Below the pieces are notes generated by a model that did not search any database, was not told the origin of the DNA, and worked only from the letters and a program-made list of their open reading frames with translations. A program made the position numbers and the translations under genes. Shown piece by piece: positions 12,738 through 23,600 of a stretch of 62,000 nucleotides of DNA; the stretch's first letter is position 1, and each line of letters starts with the position of its first letter. This DNA is from Glandiceps talaboti. Taxonomy: Eukaryota; Hemichordata; Enteropneusta; Spengelidae. Where the stretch lies: contig NC_135562.1 of the NCBI RefSeq assembly GCF_964340395.1, positions 14,043,796 through 14,105,795 on the forward strand, given 5' to 3'.

Positions 12738-13649
12738 CACAGGCATTTGTTTCCCGAGTTATGGCTCAGAATATTTCTATCAGAATACAATAAAATGACG
12801 ATAATATCATTAATATTGACGTATTAAACCAACACCATATGAAAGGGGTAAAATTACACTTGTTTGTGTGATCGCGCAGTTTCACTAAATGCGAAGGAAG
12901 ACACAAGGTATGAAAGGCAGCCAAAATTACCGTACATAAACATGAACATTCAACCGGCCGTTGTACTCGGCAAACATTTCGAAGATTTTACCTTCCGTCA
13001 CTTCCTGGTTCCCAAATTTAATAATCTTCCGATAAATCGCGTCGTTATTACAATCGGACCACGCTTACCAAAGATATCAACGGATTTCTAACGCCATGTA
13101 GTGGAATTGGAGCAGATAAATTTTTTCTAACTACCTTCCGAGAACGTGATTGGATATCGATGTTTACATGGTAAATGGAGAGCCGTTATCGGCTGTAACA
13201 TGTGCTACTGTTACATAAAGGGACTAGGACAATATGCAAAATAGGTAGTTAGAAAAAATTTATCTGCTCCAATTCCACTACATGGCGTTAGAAATCCGTT
13301 GATATCTTTGGTAAGCGTGGTCCGATTGTAATAACGACGCGATTTATCGGAAGATTATTAAATTTGGGAACCAGGAAGTGACGGAAGGTAAAATCTTCGA
13401 AATGTTTGCCGAGTACAACGGCCGGTTGAATGTTCATGTTTATGTACGGTAATTTTGGCTGCCTTTCATACCTTGTGTCTTCCTTCGCATTTAGTGAAAC
13501 TGCGCGATCACACAAACAAGTGTAATTTTACCCCTTTCATATGGTGTTGGTTTAATACGTCAATATTAATGATATTATCGTCATTTTATTGTATTCTGAT
13601 AGAAATATTCTGAGCCATAACTCGGGAAACAAATGCCTGTGCTACTACT
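12730..13649. mobile_element. 904-bp palindromic hAT-like MITE with 8-bp target duplication
   Basis: Two 399-bp arms (12738-13136 and 13243-13641) are inverted copies with essentially no differences seen, around a 106-bp spacer. The termini read CACAGGCATTTG inward. The flanks carry an identical 8-bp duplication CTACTACT (12730-12737 and 13642-13649). An 8-bp duplication is typical of hAT transposons. The arms contain the same 75-codon frame on opposite strands, which has no recognised function and mirrors only because of the palindrome. Near-identical arms suggest a recent insertion or ongoing arm conversion. Confidence 0.85.
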
Positions 13650-14748
13650 GTGTGCCATCTGCCATGAACGTTATGATTCCCCCAAGATCTTGAATTGTTT
13701 ACACAGTTTTTGTTTGGATTGTTTAGTCAAATGGACCAACACTAACAATGGGAGATTGATCTGTCCTATATGCAGAACTGAGTGGCCTTTGCCATCGGGC
13801 GGGCTGATTCGCCTGAGAGACAATTCCCTCCTCAATGACTTGATTGATATTATATCTCAATCAAGTTCATCTTCACAATCATCAAGCCAACTCTGTGACC
13901 ATTGTGGAAATATTTCATCTCATTGGTGCAAGGATTGCGATCAAAGTTACTGTAAGGAGTGTGATCGGATTCATTTGACTGCAAGATTACTTCAAGGTCA
14001 TGAACGAATGACAATTGAAGCTTACAACCAGAAGAAACACACACGGCAGTTTAAGTTACTACAGCCGAGGTTCTGTGAAATCCACCCTAGTAGTCAATTA
14101 GAGTTCTACTGCGATAGCTGTCAATACTCTGTATGCATGAAGTGCACTGTGGTCAGACATAGATCACCAAATCATGACGTCATATCGACTGCAGAAGCCC
14201 TACAGAAGTACACACCAACCTTGAAATGGTACACTGATAAACTTGGTAGAGATGTAGAGAAACTAAAGAATGCCAAAGATGATGTGGTACAAATAGCCTC
14301 AGCCCTCCAGTATGATCAAGAAAAGGTCAAATCTCAAATCAAAGCTGCAATCAAGGAGGCCCATGCTGCAGTTGATGCAGAAGAAGTTAGACTAATGAGA
14401 GACGCATATGATCAGTACCGACGCAACGATAAGCAAACACAGGTGAAAATAGACCACCTTGGTGTAGAACTTGGAAGCCTTGACAGTATGCATTCCTACC
14501 TGACACATGTTCTGCGATATGGTAGTGCTATTGATATTCTATCTTCAAAGAGAGCAGCAGATGGCAGTCAACTCATCAGGAAGGACTGTGTAGCACCAGA
14601 AATAGCTGAGATCGAGGAACTGAACAAGGTGTTGGAGTTTGAAAGACATGATCAACCTGGGAGAATCAGAATTGGGCACGTGCTGACAAGATCGGTAAGT
14701 AACTTCAATGGAAAGAATGTATTATTATTGCTGCTGAATAATGATTGA
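13633..14748 (+). CDS. TRIM-family protein (RING, two B-boxes, coiled coil)
   Basis: A single long exon. In the numbering from ATG 13633, the RING is complete (C7, C10, C22, H24, C27, C30, C44, C47; CAIC to CPIC). A first B-box-like zinc region follows around residues 88-130 (CDHC, CKDC, CKEC). A second B-box is at about 147-186 (CEIHPS, CDSC, CMKC, H). A helical, charged coiled-coil region covers about 195-290. The family commonly acts as E3 ubiquitin ligases; this is family knowledge and was not shown here. The sequence matches a donor at 14694/14695 (ATCG then GTAAGT), so the last 18 codons to TGA 14748 may be intron read-through and further exons may exist. No NHL or B30.2 domain was found downstream. 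The ATG used lies inside the right end of the inserted palindrome; see findings. Confidence 0.8.
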   Translation: MPVLLLCAICHERYDSPKILNCLHSFCLDCLVKWTNTNNGRLICPICRTEWPLPSGGLIRLRDNSLLNDLIDIISQSSSSSQSSSQLCDHCGNISSHWCKDCDQSYCKECDRIHLTARLLQGHERMTIEAYNQKKHTRQFKLLQPRFCEIHPSSQLEFYCDSCQYSVCMKCTVVRHRSPNHDVISTAEALQKYTPTLKWYTDKLGRDVEKLKNAKDDVVQIASALQYDQEKVKSQIKAAIKEAHAAVDAEEVRLMRDAYDQYRRNDKQTQVKIDHLGVELGSLDSMHSYLTHVLRYGSAIDILSSKRAADGSQLIRKDCVAPEIAEIEELNKVLEFERHDQPGRIRIGHVLTRSVSNFNGKNVLLLLLNND

Positions 14749-15995
14749 TAACATCATATGGGTAGACTAGGAATAGTAAAGATGCCACCAATCCATGGCT
14801 TCTTCAGACAAACATGATTTGTTTAATTCAAACTTGGCACAAAGTAGCCTGTTCATGGTATTAGTGGTACTCTGTTTATCTGTCACACCAAGTTTGTGTT
14901 GAGAATATGAAAATGTTGGGAATTACGATTTCAATATGTAAGATTACTACCATAATATATGCAAATGGAGTCGTTATGTAAATGTACACACATAGCGGAA
15001 AGGAACTCTGGAGTTAATACACTACAACGTCGTAAACCACAGGTCATTTTATAGCATCGTCCGAAATATTCATTACTTCAGCAGAAGTGTGTGTGCTGGC
15101 TTGTGAGAATGATACATTAAGCAAGCAACTGATGCATTCATGTGATAATTTATACGTGATTAGGTAATTTTTAAGCTACAAGTGTTTGATAATGATTTTT
15201 GGGGGTGTGGGTTACTCGCATATTTTCAAATCATAATTACCATCATTTCATATTCTCAATACAACCGTGGTTCGATAGGTAAATAGATGACAACGAGCAC
15301 CGTTACAGTTTAAATATTGTTAAATACATGAGTAAGCAGTTTACACAATTTATACCATTCATAGTTTCTTGGTCTGTTCAAAGTTGTTTTATCAACTGAG
15401 GTAATGTGTTAAAGAATGGCAATGGTGTTTCATTATTCCTCTTTTGCTCAATCTGTTTTCTAAACATCCCTTTTTTCACTTTTTTACACATATACTGCAA
15501 GGTCATAAAAGTAATTTCATATACATTACATAAAAAACCAGTTGAACAGTGAGCAACCTCAAAGTAATAGCCCTACTGCCCCCACTTAGATTAGTGAAAT
15601 TGGTTCAATATTGAATCAAAAGTGGCTCTCCTAGATCCTGTCCACTACGTACATGTATAGTTTGAAACCACCTAAGGGTTTTGCCAATTCAAAGTAAATC
15701 GGATCAAAACTGGTTCAGAATTTATCCTGTGCCCAGTTTTCTTATGGGGACAAGAACCACTTTGAACTCATATAACTAAAGTAGAATTGGTTTTGAATCA
15801 CATGGACAGAACTGTGGTTTGGTCAGGATATCAGCTATTATCAAACCTGCAAACATGCACATGACTGATTTAATAAATAATCCGTTTTGTCATTAGGTGA
15901 ATAACTATAGAATGCAGACACCTATGTATTATACTAAAGATGGGAACCCAGTATATCAATCCAATGGACTATACTACACGACTGGATATAGATGA

Positions 15996-16190
15996 ATTCT
16001 AAGTACCTGCAATAACATTTTACCTCATGCTAGAGGGTCAAAATAGAACAAGTTCAACTTATTCTCATGAAAGACTATAATAATACATGGGAAGCACATG
16101 GAGCAGAAACTATTGTGTTGAACAAGAAATCAAATGTTCATTATTTTTATGAGGTACCTAGGTAGTAATATTCTATTTCAGGTACTGAGA
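15996..16190 (+). repeat. Dispersed repeat family A, copy 1
   Basis: This roughly 200-bp sequence (TACCTGCAATA, then ACTTATTCTCAT, GCACATGGAGCAGAA, ATCAAATGTTC and TATTCTATTTCAGG) recurs at 35672-35882 in the same orientation. It recurs partly inverted at about 32230-32310. Confidence 0.7.
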
Positions 16191-17689
16191 GTTTCAGCTC
16201 AATGTCACCAAAACAACCACAGTTGTTGCAATCACCATTCTCAAGTTTTTTGTTGAAAGCAACCATATTGAGGTTACTATGTTGCTTATATTGATCATAT
16301 AGTGTATAACTCTCTCCTCTTTTATGGTAGATTACAAAGTTGGCAGAGACGTGTGTCACATTTAAGGGGAAAGATACCTTTTGAATTTTTGGAGTTAAAA
16401 AATTTGGATGCTAAATGAGATGGAGTGCACATTGGTTTGCTTGATTTTCACTTATCTGTACAGAGTTGACATTGCTCTGAACTTAGGCAGAAGTGATGTA
16501 CAAGACTTGCTTGGCAACTAACATGTACAACTGCTGACATCAAAACGTGGACGAATGGAACATTATATAAACAGAGAATATACACAACTGAATTAGATTA
16601 ATAACACTTGGCTCAGCATGTTGGAAGTACAGAGATTTATACTACATTTTATCATTTGATAAGAACAGGTATGACCTCTTTACATAAAAGTTCACAGTTC
16701 ACAAACAAAGTTCCAGTTCTCCTGGCATTCCATGTACACATAAAGAGGGTATGACACTGTTCCTATCAGACAATGGTGTGTAATACAAGTGTCTGCTGTT
16801 CCAACATGCTGAGCCCAGTGTTACTAGTGCAATTCATTTGTTTACTATTGAATTCCCTGTTTGTAATAGGTTCCATTTGTCCATGGTCTGATATCAACAG
16901 TTGTATCAACAGCTTCTGTTATTTGTAATTTTAAGGTCTGATAGACATTGCCAATTTCAAACACGTTGCCTAGCAATTAGTCTCATATGCTACTTCCACC
17001 TAATTTCAGATCAATATCAACTCTGTAAAAGTATTTAAGCCAACATATTTGATGGCATTTAACATGTAAGTTTTCCTGAAACAACATGAAGTCACATCAT
17101 GCTCCTTCACCAGGTTAAGCAATTGTCACAGTTCATACATTCAATTAATGTTTCAATTGGGAAATAGTTCACTAGTTATTGAACTTACTCAGTGTATTTT
17201 TGCTTATGTACATTTGTGTAGACCTGATGTGTCTACATATATACCAAATAAATGTTTCTCTTTTATTGCCATCACTGCATTTTGTCCCAACAGACTTGAG
17301 AATACCAACTATTACTATTATGACCAATTAGGATGTACTTGTAATCTTGACATGTTTTGTTTGAGGAAGGTGGATCTAGGCATGTTAATTAAGATGAAAT
17401 ATGCCACCTGGATTCATGCACCTGTTGGTTTGCCATACAAGTGTTATTAAAGCTGTAAAATGGAGAACTTCATCAAGCTTGCAAGATTGGGAACTCCAGT
17501 AACTGATATTACAATAGATTCTATTTTGAAAAATTGTATGTATTGATAAAATTTCTCAGATAGTTTTGTTAAACTTTTTTTGCCCATGTAAAGTCTTATT
17601 AGTTAAATCTCATGGTTTGACAGAAATATTAGTGTAACCATGACAATTCAAGTTTCTGAACCAGTACACTCATTCATTTACTGGTCTAT

Positions 17690-18010
17690 CTCGGAGACCT
17701 ATAATTCAAGTAACTATATTTAGAGAAGTAAGCTTTCTCAGTAGGTACTGACCTTAAATCTTGACCTTCATATTCAAGGTCAAATAACAATATTGCTCAA
17801 TAACAGACATTTTGTATATGGGAACAACATCTTGTAGGGGCAAGTGTCGCTTCAGATATTAACCTTGATGTTTAGAGTCCAATTGCATCTTTACCAGTAA
17901 GTTTGGAAGTTTTGTAAATAGAAATAGGGACATTTTCTGATAGAGCTTAAACCTATGACCTTGGCTTCAATGTTCAAGGTCAATTTGCGATTTATACCTC
18001 AGACCATGCA
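17690..18010 (+). repeat. Degenerate tandem units with GACCTT/AAGGTCA motifs
   Basis: Three loosely related units of about 110-120 bp each contain a GACCTT...TTCAAGGTCAA-type core (near 17751, 17861 and 17957). No coding signal is present. The motif resembles nuclear-receptor half-sites, but the simplest reading is a diverged repeat. Confidence 0.4.
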
Positions 18011-19816
18011 AGTTTATACTTTACAACTTAGATGAAAACAGTTGGAATGTTGCACATAATAGACACCACCGCAGTGAGTATACATGGACTGCTTAATGTA
18101 CTTGTTTCTCCAGGTTAATTCATTCAATTTGCTGCTGTTATGGACACCATCATGATGGTTTATGAGCACAAACATTGGAGTCTACAATGCTAATTATGGT
18201 TGTTTTGACCTGTCCAATCTTTTGTCAATGTGTAGAGATATGACATATGGGTGTGTGTGTATGTATGTACGTACACATTCATACATATGCATTTTTTCAG
18301 ATATATGCTAGAACTATACTGTAAATAATGTTGATATTTTTCGTTTCATATTTATAACTTGTTTTCACCTACTTATTAAGTATTCTGAACATATTACTTT
18401 CAATTACATTTAATTTATGATGTGCTAATCTGTTGAAAATTTGATTGGAACAGTTAATGGTTTATTTAAAAAGTTGTTACATAGTTTTTGTTCTAAATTC
18501 TACTTTGTTTATAGAAGTTAAGTATTATTTATTATTGACTTATTAGTTATTACTATTTACTGAAGACCCGGGTATTAATTCCACATTTTTTGTTTGAATG
18601 CATTGAATTTGGCTTGCACGTATATTGTGCAGTGCACCTTAAATGTAAATGACAATATTTGTTGTGGATCAAAATGATAAAATAGTATCCCATAGTAAGG
18701 GAGGGATATAGGGGAACATCAAATTTTGGTGTGTCAGATGAAACTGCTTCATGTCAGTTGCATATTCATAGAGGGCACACTCTTGTATTTTGTTCATATC
18801 CATATGTATATAATAGTAAGTTCTGACACACAATTTCCAAAAAATCACCTTTATGATATTCTAATATATTTACATAAATTATTTTTAAAAAAAAATTTTC
18901 AGGCAATGTTTTGTCATCTCATTATTTGTCATTTTGAGTGTGGTGAGTCTGATACTGTCATTAAATAATCTAATCTGTGACAATTCATTCTTACTATTAT
19001 TGTGCACTGAAACTACAGCTAAAACAGAGTATTTGCCAGAAGACTGTACATAACATTAATGATCAAATGTCAATCATTCGGTAAGTTGAAATGTTGTTTT
19101 ACTCACTAAATTAGAGTATTTTTATTGCTGAACACAGCAGGATCATGACTGAAGAGTTTTGACTTTGGTTGTCAGTGATGTGTTTAATGCATATACTTGT
19201 GAGGACTATGGTGAACATTGCCTATTTTAGCTTTAGTTTGAGAGCACAAAAATAGGAAAAGAAAGTAACATCTGCTAGTAATAGTGAAGTCTTCATAGAT
19301 GGATGAAGTAGATTAAAATTGACAAGGTGTACGCGACATGTAAATGTCCAGGCTTATGACAGAGGTACAAGCACACAGGTCTCATCTGATAATATGGGAA
19401 CAGATACTTCTGTCATTTTGTTTCTGTCGAAATAGTGGAATTCTAAACCAAATATGGCTATCAACATGTACAGTGATGTGATGTTTCAATATATGTCCCT
19501 TGTTTTGTGTCACCTTTGTACAAGATTTGAAAGGAATTCATCTCACTACAGTACCACAAAGTCTATAAATAGTGCAATATGCAAGACATGGCTTGATGTT
19601 GGTGATTGACAATCAAAGACACTGTCTACAGAAGGGGGGGGGGGACAAATACCATGGCAATCAGTCCAGTGGTTGAGTTTAATTCACACACACACACACA
19701 CACAGACGGACAGACACTGCACCATGCCTATAGCACTACTGAACCAAATACAATGTATTAGATTTAGTTGTGCTGAAAATACACAATACTACCAAAATCT
19801 TAGATAAACTCTTTCC

Positions 19817-19822
19817 TTTATT
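19817..19822 (-). terminator. HADHA: Candidate HADHA polyadenylation signal
   Basis: TTTATT on the plus strand reads AATAAA in the HADHA direction (GGCAATAAAGG), about 860 bp after the stop codon. Another AATAAA overlaps the stop codon itself and is too close to be the main signal. Confidence 0.4.
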
Positions 19823-20680
19823 GCCACCAACTTAATTTATTTACTTTTTGTTCAACAAGTACATTCTCACGGCACATGGCTACAGGAAACATGGCTGTAA
19901 TTTAACTGATGTCACAGTGATATTAAACATCAATTAATTGATGTGAACACTCTAAAATTTTAACAAAAAACCAGAATTATTATTTACAATAATTATAAGC
20001 ATTCTGGCAGCACTTCTCTAACTCAAAAACAAAGTTGAACATTCATACAATGAGTTTACATAATATAATAGTTGCATTGATAGTTTTTCCACTGAAATTT
20101 TTTACTTCAACGTCAAAAAAAGACTTCCTTGCGACAGCAAAGTACAGTGAATAGTAAAAAGTCTATAAACACCCTAGTTTCTGTCATGAGGTCTTTACAG
20201 AATTTTTTTTTAGAAATTAAAAGAAGTGATTTGTGATGCACTGTAATAAAAAATACCATATTTTTGTTACGGTTTTATGGTAGAAGTTAGTTGCGCTGAA
20301 ACAGAATATTGTGTGGTGCAACAAAAATCTAAGATCTTGTTCAAAACAAAGTCATTACCAAATAAACCACCAGTGCGAGTCTTACATTGCAATTTTCTGT
20401 CTGTACTAAATGCAATTATCATTGATACTGGGTTACAAATATTTTCAATGGTGCATCCACTGATTGTTAAAAGTCAAACAAGAGAGAAAAAATACAACTG
20501 GTTGACTAATAGTGGTGTTTCACAGACTGTATTTAAAACAAAACAGTAATCTACATGTAGGTTGGAACGGAAGACCCCATGACAGAAACTTTTTACTGCA
20601 TAGTGCATGTACTAATGTCCCCATGCCATTGAAAAAATTGACATTTCAGAAGCAGTATCTACTGGAATATACTGGTATAT

Positions 20681-23600
20681 TTATTTCTTCAGATAGAACT
20701 GTTTTGTGGTGTCTTTTGCATGGTCTAGTAGAAGCTGACATGGTGCAAACTGTTCACCATAAAGTCCCCTGAATTCCTCCATCTTTTTAACTAGTTTGTC
20801 AGCACCATATGTGTCGACGAAACGGAACGGACCTGTGGAAAGAAAACAACAATAAACTAAGGACATCTTAAATTGTGTTTGGTAAAAAGATACCATTTTA
20901 CATTTTACAACAAAGGCAGATTGACTATCATTAAAGATAGACACACACTAAAACTATTATTTTAACACATTGACATAAATTATCAAAGGGACATGATGTA
21001 ATTAAACTCACAGTAAGGTGAGTCTTGGACTATCTCAAGTCTCCAGGCCTTCCTCATTCTTTATTCAAATAAAATATGTTTTCTAACACTAGTGTGTTCT
21101 TTTTGAAATAATGACCTTAGTGAGTTATTGTAGAACAGTGAATTGGATGCATATAGCCCCTTGGGAGACTACTAGTAGTGGGACAAGAAAATAAATTAAG
21201 GACATGTTCGTTCACAAAACTAAACTGAATAACAAACTGTATGAGACTGTTGCCAGTCTTGGTGGGTCTCCGAGAGTAAGTTTTTCTTTATAGGTGGTTC
21301 ATACAGCTTTATATCTAACTTTATACAGTCTATGGGAAGCCACATGCAGTGATATATTTTGTAGATTTCCATGATCTTGCAAAGTTTTTTCTGTGTCTTC
21401 CAGTGTTTACTATCTTATATGTACACAAAAAGCACTGCCATCACCCACTTAATAATAATAATTTATTCCTTGTACAAAAAAAAAAAAATATTACAGAACA
21501 GAACAAAATGTCCTTATGTATATACAATAAACGTGTTATTCGGGGAAAAGGGTGTGGAAGTAGTTGTTACACAACTAATCGAGTCCTCCCCTCACAAAAC
21601 ACATGACACTAGTCAGTCATTTTGCCCTGTTTCAATCAAGAATTGACTTGTGTCATCTATTACATGTAACAGCAATAGTCTTAGGGTTGCTGACAGTACA
21701 TTTGCAATTTACTATGTATGTATGTCCTGCAAGACACTCCCTTTGGAAATTACTGTGGGATGTACATGTATACACTAGAATATGGTGCATTGCAAACACA
21801 TGTACAACAAGAAAGCAGATTTGAACTATACAAGCTATAACTTACCTCCATGGAATGGTGGGAAACCAAGGCCAAAGACAGCACCAATATCACCCTCAAC
21901 CTGTTTGTCAACACAAGGATAAAACAAAGTAAGGAACAAATGTAATATACAAAATGAAAGATATAGTAAATACCACAATCACATTAACACAACAGGAACT
22001 TTAACTTTAATACAGATAGGAACGTCAGATCAGAAGGATGCAATAAGTAATTTTCTGATATAAACTGTATGGGTATGCTGTCAAAAAGCTAGATTTTTAT
22101 GATCAGATGCCTGAAAAACCTCATGATGTCTCAATTTAGAATACATGTATGTGTACATTTAGATTCTGGTTCACTTCCCAAATGAAATCAATGAAATCCT
22201 ACCACTGCAAGTTATTGGACACAACTCAAAATTAGGAGCAGTCAAAGGCTGCACTAAATATTGTATCTTGACTACCAAATTAACAGTAGTCCAGGGTACA
22301 TAGACTACTAAACATTGTATCTAGACTACCAAATTAGCAGTAGTCAAAGGCATATAGACTACCAACATTGTATCTAGACTACCAAATTAGCAGTAGTACA
22401 GGGCATATATAATATATAGACTACCAAACATTAGATCTAGACAATCAAATTAGCAGTAGTCAAGGGCATATAGACTACTAAACATTGTATCTAGACTGCC
22501 AAATTAGCAGTAGTCCAGGACACATAGACTACTAAACATTGTATCTTGACTACCAAATTAGCAGTAGTCAAGGGCATATAGACTACCAAACATTGTATCT
22601 AGACTACCAAATTTATAATGTGGCAGTCTGTCAGACCAATGGAAATCAATGGAAAATTGTAGCTGAAACAATGATTTCAGTTGCATAAATTTGACTATGA
22701 AGCCCAAAAGTTAAATTTTAGCTGTGTTGGATAACTACACTCTAAAGTTCACTGGTCATTCAATATGCATATTCAGATCTGTGTTTTCTGTTTGTTGACA
22801 GAAATAATGAATGTGATCACTTGATATGCAAGCTTTTAACCTTCATGAACTTTTTTGACTGACATGTTGAATTTTGCTTATTTGCATGACACCTGAATTC
22901 ACTTGAGGTATCAGTCTTTCGCAAATCATGTACATTTCTGTCAAAACATGTTTTGTGTGGGCCACCATCCCTGCTTACAAATCTTTGGTAGCATGGAACC
23001 CAATCCATGCCGTGTTTGAGCTGGAGAACTGCTGCAATTTATATTATGGAAAGATCATGGTAAATTACTTACAGGTCCATTGAGAACACCTTCTTGAAGA
23101 CACATCACAGCTTCATTGACAAATCTTGATACAAGTCTCAACTGTATATCTTCATCAGCATTGTTACCCTGAGGTGCAATGTGGTACTTCTTAAGGATGG
23201 CTTCTGCAGCTTCATTCAAAGGACGTTCTTTGCTTCCTTGCTCATACACAAAAATACCTTTACCAGCTTTACGACCTGCATTATAGGATACAATATGAAT
23301 CATTTTATTATACACGTATATTCACAAATCTCTGGTTTCTTTTCCCCCCATGATGTTTTCAACAAAATGTCAACAATGATATCAGACATTACACCATGCA
23401 TAAGCCTTGAATATGGAATTTATACCCTGATCGATCTACGTCATGGCAATGCATGTCTACGTCATGACAACGCATATCTATGTATGTCACTGGTTCTGCT
23501 GTATTCGAAAATGAGTCAAAACATTCCAAAAGTGCCATTACTTTCCCTGATTTATCTTTGTTATTATTGGTGCTAGCATAATTACGTTATTCTCCAATAT

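Larger units (their letters stand above)
14750..20670. other. Intergenic region with dispersed repeats, no gene recognised
   Basis: AT-rich sequence without a recognisable exon. It holds a dispersed repeat copy (15996-16190), degenerate units with GACCTT and AAGGTCA motifs (17690-18010), a short CA tract (19685-19704) and an 11-nt G run near 19634. HADHA's 3'UTR probably occupies the last 0.8-0.9 kb. Unrecognised further exons of the TRIM gene cannot be excluded. Confidence 0.5.

Noticed and set aside
12864-13515. Two identical 75-codon ORFs on opposite strands
   Set aside because: They are mirror images caused by the palindromic element. There is no similarity to a known protein, and an ORF in both arms is expected if it occurs in one.
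16147-16359. 70-codon minus-strand ORF
   Set aside because: It overlaps the dispersed repeat family A copy, has no domain and no splice context.
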